NCBI RefSeq assembly: GCF_042754225.1
Contig: NZ_JBHZAH010000008.1
Span: forward strand, 22,262-86,261
Direction: 5' to 3'
Length of the DNA: 64,000 nt
Origin: Rhodococcus_G sp042754225
GTDB lineage: Bacteria; Actinomycetota; Actinomycetes; Mycobacteriales; Mycobacteriaceae
Shown: in pieces, positions 58,823-64,000 of the stretch
How positions within the stretch are numbered: position 1 is the stretch's first letter
Layout: every line of letters starts with the position of its first letter
Notes under the pieces: model-generated
The model's input: only the letters and a program-made list of their open reading frames with translations
Databases searched by the model: none
What the model was told of the DNA's origin: nothing
Made by a program: the position numbers and the translations under genes

Positions 58823-59233
58823 TCATCGCAGGTGCGATTTGATGCGCGCGAGCATCGCCGACATCCCGCGCAGGCGCAGCGGACTGACCGCGTCCGCCAG
58901 GCCGAGCGCGGCGTAGAAGTCGCCGGGCACGTCCAGGATCGTGGTGGCACTGTGCCCGTCGAGACCCTGATGCAGGATCGACGCGAACCCCCGGGTGGTC
59001 GGCGCCTCCGGCGGCGCGCTGAAGTGCAGCCGCACGTGCTCCCGGTCGCCGGCGTCCACGGCGAGGAACAGTGGCGACTGGCACTCCGGCACGGGCTCCA
59101 TCGCGGCCTGCTCGAGTTCGGGCGGAAGGTCGGGAAGTTCCCGGCTGAACTCGAGCAGCAGCTGCAGCTTCTCCTGAGGCCCGACGGCGGCGAAGTCGTC
59201 GACGATCTCGGCGAGCGATTCGGGCAGGCTCAT
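58823..59233 (-). CDS. SufE-like Fe-S cluster assembly protein (Rv3284-type)
   Basis: A 136-residue SufE-fold protein: LAEIVDDFAAVGPQEKLQLL, then VPECQSPLFLAVDAGDREHV with the conserved Cys that receives sulfur from cysteine desulfurase. FASILHQGLDGHSATTILDV completes the family. Its ATG overlaps the sseA stop (ATGA), pairing it with a sulfurtransferase. It corresponds to Rv3284 beside sseA (Rv3283). Confidence 0.88.
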   Translation of the reverse strand: MSLPESLAEIVDDFAAVGPQEKLQLLLEFSRELPDLPPELEQAAMEPVPECQSPLFLAVDAGDREHVRLHFSAPPEAPTTRGFASILHQGLDGHSATTILDVPGDFYAALGLADAVSPLRLRGMSAMLARIKSHLR

Positions 59234-60126
59234 ACCGTGGCCGGGACCTCTCCGGGCTCCTCGCCCCGCACGATCGGCACCCGCACCGCGTTGCCCCACT
59301 CGGTCCACGAACCGTCGTAGTTGCGCACGTTCTCGTATCCGAGCAGGTGGGTGAGCACGAACCAGGTGTGGCTCGACCGCTCGCCGATCCGGCAGTAGGC
59401 GACGACGTCGTCCGTCGGGGCGAAGGCGCCGTAGATCCCCTCGAGCTCGGCCCGGGACCGGAACCGGCTGTCGGGCGCCGCGGCCTTGGCCCACGGAATG
59501 GACACCGCGCTGGGAATGTGGCCGCCGCGCAGCGCACCCTCCTCCGGGTAGTCGGGCATGTGGGTGCGCTCGCCGGTGTACTCCTGCGGGGAGCGCACGT
59601 CGATGAGGGGTCCGGTGCCGAGGTGGCCGAGCACGTCGTCCTTGAACGCCCGGATCGGGGCGTCGACCCGCTGCACGACCGGATAGTCCGTCGGCTCGTT
59701 CTCCGGCACGTCGAGGGTGGTCTCGCGGTTCTCCGCGATCCATGCGTCACGACCGCCGTCGAGCAGCCGGACGTCCTCGTGCCCGAACAGAGTGAACACC
59801 CACAGCGCGTAGGCGGCCCACCAGTTGCTCTTGTCGCCGTAGATCACCACGGTGTCGTCGCGCCGGATGCCCTTGCGGCTCATCAGCTTCGCAAATGCCT
59901 CGCCGTCGATGTAATCGCGGGTGACCGGGTCGTTGAGGTCCAGGTGCCAGTCGACCTTCACCGCCCCGGGGATGTGCCCGACGTCGTAGAGGAGGACGTC
60001 CTCGTCCGACTCGACGATCTTGATGTCGGGGGAGCCGAGGTGGCCACCGAGCCAGTCCGCAGTCACCAACCGCTCCGGATGAGCGTACGCCGCGAAAGAC
60101 GGGTTGGGATCGGGCGCTACGGGCAC
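59230..60126 (-). CDS. sseA: Thiosulfate/3-mercaptopyruvate sulfurtransferase
   Basis: A 298-residue two-domain rhodanese. The first domain has LVTADWLGGHLGSPDIKIVE and VVIYGDKSNWWAAYALWVFT with Asp/Lys in place of the active Cys. The second carries the active-site loop VAYCRIGERSSHTWFVLTHL (Cys-Arg-Ile-Gly-Glu-Arg). CRIGER is closer to thiosulfate sulfurtransferase than to the CGSGVT of mercaptopyruvate sulfurtransferases. It begins with GTG and is coupled to the SufE-like gene. Likely supplies sulfane sulfur to that protein (inference). Confidence 0.9.
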   Translation of the reverse strand: MPVAPDPNPSFAAYAHPERLVTADWLGGHLGSPDIKIVESDEDVLLYDVGHIPGAVKVDWHLDLNDPVTRDYIDGEAFAKLMSRKGIRRDDTVVIYGDKSNWWAAYALWVFTLFGHEDVRLLDGGRDAWIAENRETTLDVPENEPTDYPVVQRVDAPIRAFKDDVLGHLGTGPLIDVRSPQEYTGERTHMPDYPEEGALRGGHIPSAVSIPWAKAAAPDSRFRSRAELEGIYGAFAPTDDVVAYCRIGERSSHTWFVLTHLLGYENVRNYDGSWTEWGNAVRVPIVRGEEPGEVPATV

Positions 60127-60512
60127 AGGCTGACTCCTGACTGACGGCGGGCGAGGTCGACTCCGATTCTAGGCGGACCGCGCCGACCGTGCCGCGTGCG
60201 TCCGTCCGTTCCGGCATCGGGTGACGGATTGCCGACCGGCGGATGTCGGCACCGTGACCAGCGACTATCCGCCGATCGCCCGGATGCTCGAGTCGAACGA
60301 TCCGGAACTGGACAATTGAACGATTTTCGCCCGGAACGCCGTCAGGTCTCGTACTGTCGCGCACGGATACGTGCCGATCCGCGTGCCCCGTCTTCGCCGT
60401 TGGCCATGACTGTTCGCCTGCGAAAAACCACACATTGCCCCCGTAAGCTGGACGCTTGCGCAACTGCGAGAGTCTCCTGGGGGCTCAGCACTAATCTCGA
60501 GAGGTTCTACCC
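60127..60512. other. 386-bp intergenic region before the NRPS gene
   Basis: Divergent region between sseA and the NRPS gene, so both promoters lie here. A 21-codon frame (60254-60319) has a coding-like base pattern but no ribosome-binding site or known similarity. An AT-rich stretch at 60416-60440 (GCGAAAAACCACACATTG) may be the promoter area. I see no riboswitch or clear operator. Confidence 0.5.
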
Positions 60513-63500
60513 GTGGTTCCTGCACGTGACTCTGTCCGTGAGTCCGCCCACCTTCCCGCACACCCCCAGGCGAGCACGGGCAGCAGCGCCGAGGCTTTCC
60601 CGCTGTCGGCCGCGCAGCGCGGGATCTGGTTCGCGCAACACCTCCTCCCGGACGTGCCGATCACGATCGCACAGTGTGTGGAGGTGGTCGGTGACCTCGA
60701 CGTCGAAGCCCTGCGGACCGCGGGGGCGCGGGCCTCACGGGAGCTGGGCACCGGGATGCTGCGCATCGTCGAACACGACGGTGAGCCGGCCCAGGTCGTC
60801 GACGAGACCCTCGACGACCAGATGAAGCTCGTCGACCTGCGGTCGGAGGCAGACCCGGCGCAGGCGGCCGAGGACTGGATGCGCGCCGAGTACAGCGCCC
60901 CGATCGACCTGCTGACGGACCGGTTGATCGAGTCCGCCGTGCTGCGGATCGGCGAGGACCGCCAGTACTGGTACGCCCGGATCCATCACATCGCGCTCGA
61001 CGGGTTCGGCGCGATGACCTACATGAACCGCGTCGCCGAGCTGTACACGGCCGCCGTCGAGGGCGTGCAGGCAGCCGAACACAAGGCCAGTCCCGTCCGC
61101 GAGATCTGCGAGGACGAGGCGCGCTATCGCGAGTCCACCCGGTTCGCCAAGGACCGCGAGTACTGGGCGGAGCGGACCCAGAACCTGCCCGAGCCGATCA
61201 GCCTCGCCTCGAGCACGGCGGCGGTCGGCGCCTTCTCGCTGGTGGCGGGCGGGCCCATGCCGGTGGCAACCGAGTCCGCCATCGAGATGCACGAGTCGGC
61301 GTTCACCCCCATCGCCATCGCGGCGGTAGCGGCCTTCCTCTCTCGGCTCACCGGTGAGAGCGACGTCGCGCTGAGCCTGCCGGTGTCGGCGCGGACCACC
61401 GCGCAGATGCGCCGGTCCGGCGGCATGGTCTCCAACGTGATCCCGCTTCGGGTCCAGGTCGACAACGAGACGACGGTCTCCGAACTGGTCTCCCAGGTCC
61501 AGCTGGAACTGACCGGTGCGCTGCGCCACCAGCGTTTCCGGCACGAGGACATCCGCCGCGGACTGGGGTCCGGGGCGGGCAGTCGCGGGTTCTTCGGTCC
61601 CGCGATCAACATCATGATGTTCCACAGCGAGATCCGGCTCGGTTCGGCGCTCGGACGGATGCGGGTGCTGACCACCGGCCCGGTGGAGGACCTGTCGGTC
61701 AACATCTATCCGAGTGTCGCGGGCAGTCGGCCGCACATCGACTTCGAGGCGAACCCGAACCTGTACACCGGCGAGGACCTGCACGGCCACCACGCCCGGT
61801 TCCTCGAGTACCTGACCCAGTTCGCCGGGGCGGACGGCGCGGCGCCGGTGTCGGAACTGGACGTCCTGCACGACGACGAACGCGCCGAGCTGGTGCCGCT
61901 GCGCGGACCGGCAGCGGGCGCCCCGCGACTGCTGCCCGACCTGCTCGCCGACGGCGTCGCGGCGAACCCGGACGGCATCGCGATCCTCGCCGGCGACGAG
62001 CGGGTCACCTATCGGGAACTCGATGCCCGGTCCAACCAGCTCGCTCGACTGCTCGTGCAGCGGGGCGTCGGACCGGAGTCCTTCGTGGCACTCTCCTTCG
62101 CGCGGTCGGTCGAGGCGCTCGTCGCCGTGTGGGCGGTTGCCAAGTCCGGTGCGGCCTTCCTGCCGATCGACCCCGAACTGCCGGTCGACCGCAAGTTGCA
62201 CATGGTCACCGACTCCGGTGTGCTGGTCGGTCTCACCACCGCCGCGCAGCGCGCGGCACTGCCGTCCTCGGTCGACTGGCTGGTCACCGACGACGCCGCG
62301 ACGGCTGCCCGGTTCTCCAGTCTGCCAACGGATCCGGTCACCGATGCGGACCGCCGCCGGCACCTCGCCGTCGGCAACCCCGCATACGTCATCTACACCT
62401 CGGGATCCACCGGTCTGCCGAAGGGCGTGGTGGTCACCCACGCCGGACTGGCCAACTTCGCGGCCGCCGCGCGCCCCGAGCTGGGCATCACCTCGTCGTC
62501 CCGTGTGCTGCGCTTCTCCTCCGCCAGCTTCGATGCCTCCGTGTTCGAGATGGTGCAGGCCTTCAGCGCCGGCGCCACCATGGTCGTCGCTCCGCCCGAG
62601 GTCTACGGCGGCGACGATCTCGTGGATCTGCTTCGGTCGCAACGGGTCACGCACATCATCTCCGCGCCGACCGTGCTCGGGTCGGTCGACCCGAGCGGGC
62701 TCGCCGACCTGACCGCGGTGGTGGTCGGCGGTGACGTCTGCACCCCGGATCTGGTCGGGAACTTCGCCGACGTCTGCCGGTTCACCAACAGCTACGGGCC
62801 GACCGAGACGACGATCGTCATCACGACCGGGCGGCCGCTGTCGAAGGCCGACCGGATCACCATCGGTGCGCCGATCCAGGGCGCGAGCGCCCTGGTGCTC
62901 GACCGCCGCCTGCGCCCGGTGCCGGTGGGCGCGATCGGCGAGCTGTACCTGGCCGGTCCCGCGCTCGCCCGCGGCTACCACGACCGGCGCGGCCTGACCT
63001 CGGAGCGATTCGTCGCGAATCCTTTCGAGGAGCCGGGATCGCGCATGTACCGGACCGGCGACGAGGTCCGGTGGACGCCGGATCACGAGTTGATGTTCGT
63101 GGGCCGGGCCGACCATCAGGTCAAGATCCGCGGATTCCGGATCGAGCTCGGTGAGATCGACGCGGCGTTGACGTCACAGGACGGAATCGACTTCGCCGTC
63201 ACCATCGCGCACGAGCGCAGCAACGGCGCGATCGCACTGGTGTCCTACGTCCGACCGCGGACCGGGCACGCCGTGGACCCGGCCGCGGTGATCGCGCGGG
63301 CCGGGGAGTTCCTGCCCGGACACATGCTGCCGTCCGTGGTGATGGTGATCGACCGAGTCCCGCTGACCACCGCGGGCAAACTGGATCGGCGCGCCTTGCC
63401 GATCCCGGTGTTCGGTGCGGCAGCGGAGGAGTACCGCGAGCCGGTGACCGCCGCCGAGAAGGCGATCGCGGAGGTCGTGGCCGAACTGCTCGGCGCGCCG

Positions 63501-63968
63501 CGCGTGGGTGTCGACGACTCCTTCTTCGCCGTCGGCGGGGACAGCATCATCGCCATTCAGCTGGTCGCGCGGGCCAAGGAGCGCGGGCTGCGCTTCTCGG
63601 CCCGTGACGTGTTCGAACGCAAGACCATTGCCGAGATCGCGAAGATCGCGGTCCCGGTAGAGGCTTCGGACGTCGCGGCGTTGGTGGAGCTTGACGGCGG
63701 CGGCATCGGGGCGGTGCCCCTGACGCCGATCGTGCATTCGATGCTCGACCGCGGCGGCCCCGACGCGTTCTTCCAGGCGATCGCACTCACCCTTCCCGAC
63801 GGCATCACCGAGGCCGCGCTGAGCGCGGCCGTGGCCGCGCTGACCGATCGTCACGACGCGCTGCGTGCGCGGTTCGTGCCCGCCGGTGACGGTTGGGTGT
63901 TCGAGACCCGGGCCGACTCGCTCGACCCGTCCCGACTGCTGCGCCGCGTCGCCGTCGATTATTATTAA
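60513..63968 (+). CDS. Nonribosomal peptide synthetase, C-A-T-(C/E) (3' end truncated or corrupted)
   Basis: 1151 residues visible. C domain about 30-440, with FPLSAAQRGIWFAQHLLPDV and active site RIHHIALDGFG (HHxxxDG). A domain about 465-980, with VIYTSGSTGLPKGVVVTHAG (A3), SYGPTETTIV (A5) and YRTGDEVRW (A7). T domain about 990-1060, with FFAVGGDSIIAIQL (4'-phosphopantetheine Ser). The start of a second C- or epimerisation-type domain (VPLTPIVHSMLDRGG) is cut after ~90 residues by TAA inside an AT-rich tail. Specificity residues read by eye, D-A-F-I-V-G-S-I-V-K, match no amino acid I can name with confidence. The start is GTG with GAGAGG upstream. The apparent stop is probably a contig-end artefact. 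Confidence 0.9.
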   Translation: MVPARDSVRESAHLPAHPQASTGSSAEAFPLSAAQRGIWFAQHLLPDVPITIAQCVEVVGDLDVEALRTAGARASRELGTGMLRIVEHDGEPAQVVDETLDDQMKLVDLRSEADPAQAAEDWMRAEYSAPIDLLTDRLIESAVLRIGEDRQYWYARIHHIALDGFGAMTYMNRVAELYTAAVEGVQAAEHKASPVREICEDEARYRESTRFAKDREYWAERTQNLPEPISLASSTAAVGAFSLVAGGPMPVATESAIEMHESAFTPIAIAAVAAFLSRLTGESDVALSLPVSARTTAQMRRSGGMVSNVIPLRVQVDNETTVSELVSQVQLELTGALRHQRFRHEDIRRGLGSGAGSRGFFGPAINIMMFHSEIRLGSALGRMRVLTTGPVEDLSVNIYPSVAGSRPHIDFEANPNLYTGEDLHGHHARFLEYLTQFAGADGAAPVSELDVLHDDERAELVPLRGPAAGAPRLLPDLLADGVAANPDGIAILAGDERVTYRELDARSNQLARLLVQRGVGPESFVALSFARSVEALVAVWAVAKSGAAFLPIDPELPVDRKLHMVTDSGVLVGLTTAAQRAALPSSVDWLVTDDAATAARFSSLPTDPVTDADRRRHLAVGNPAYVIYTSGSTGLPKGVVVTHAGLANFAAAARPELGITSSSRVLRFSSASFDASVFEMVQAFSAGATMVVAPPEVYGGDDLVDLLRSQRVTHIISAPTVLGSVDPSGLADLTAVVVGGDVCTPDLVGNFADVCRFTNSYGPTETTIVITTGRPLSKADRITIGAPIQGASALVLDRRLRPVPVGAIGELYLAGPALARGYHDRRGLTSERFVANPFEEPGSRMYRTGDEVRWTPDHELMFVGRADHQVKIRGFRIELGEIDAALTSQDGIDFAVTIAHERSNGAIALVSYVRPRTGHAVDPAAVIARAGEFLPGHMLPSVVMVIDRVPLTTAGKLDRRALPIPVFGAAAEEYREPVTAAEKAIAEVVAELLGAPRVGVDDSFFAVGGDSIIAIQLVARAKERGLRFSARDVFERKTIAEIAKIAVPVEASDVAALVELDGGGIGAVPLTPIVHSMLDRGGPDAFFQAIALTLPDGITEAALSAAVAALTDRHDALRARFVPAGDGWVFETRADSLDPSRLLRRVAVDYY

Positions 63969-64000
63969 TTAGCCGCGGGGCTGCTCGAGTATTTTGTTGA

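Noticed and set aside
60254..60319. 21-codon reading frame before the NRPS gene
   Set aside because: Base pattern looks coding, but there is no ribosome-binding site, no recognised similarity and the length is too short to trust.

Overview
The window is high-GC actinobacterial chromosome. Gene content and order match the Mycobacteriales, most likely Rhodococcus or a close Nocardiaceae relative (inference; there is no rRNA here to settle it). Most of it follows the order around M. tuberculosis Rv3283-Rv3335: yihY, dacB, sdhCDAB, cdd-deoA-add, an Rv3311-type protein, upp, pmmB-deoD, amiB1-amiA1, a gamma-glutamylcyclotransferase, lpdA, glpD, nei-lhr, pcd-lrpA-lat, accA3, a SufE-like gene and sseA. 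It is therefore conserved core chromosome carrying several accessory insertions. I found no tRNA, rRNA, insertion sequence or CRISPR array.

Layout. 1-2053: membrane protein and D,D-carboxypeptidase. 2072-5111: four-gene accessory operon (EspR-like regulator, Thr/Pro-repeat surface protein, ImmA/IrrE-type peptidase, seven-helix DUF6545-type protein). A 97-base run of N interrupts the surface protein. 5323-8706: succinate dehydrogenase. 8975-11787: nucleoside salvage. 13080-15326: four-gene overlapping operon resembling an esp (type VII secretion) locus, in which a secreted NlpC/P60 hydrolase occupies the EspA position. 15464-24431: upp, pmmB-deoD, two M20 amidohydrolases and LpdA. 24596-29125: aminotransferase, then divergent glpK/glpD. 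29144-33637: small membrane proteins, two TetR regulators, a short-chain dehydrogenase (SDR), an alpha/beta hydrolase and a mini-M48 peptidase. 33699-39064: nei-lhr repair operon. 39172-44125: membrane proteins, a second alpha/beta hydrolase and a two-component system. 44229-49309: TetR/acyl-CoA dehydrogenase divergent from patatin, flavin monooxygenase and SDR. 49296-52682: lysine catabolism. 52701-55171: ECF41 sigma factor with its target gene, and a divergent MerR/quinone-reductase pair. 55205-60126: phosphatase, DUF1707 protein, acyl-CoA carboxylase alpha chain, SufE-like and rhodanese genes. 60513-end: a nonribosomal peptide synthetase cut off at the window edge.

The most interesting system is the 13080-15326 operon. 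Its first product carries a YxxxD motif and the second a WxG motif. This is the split type VII secretion signal known for EspC/EspA, here joined to a peptidoglycan hydrolase. The two downstream genes are EspD-like and YbaB-like. An EspR-like regulator lies about 10 kb away in its own coupled operon. In M. tuberculosis EspR controls espACD, so a regulatory link is plausible but unproven here. A second clear result is a sequence match to an ECF41 promoter upstream of the carboxymuconolactone-decarboxylase-like gene.
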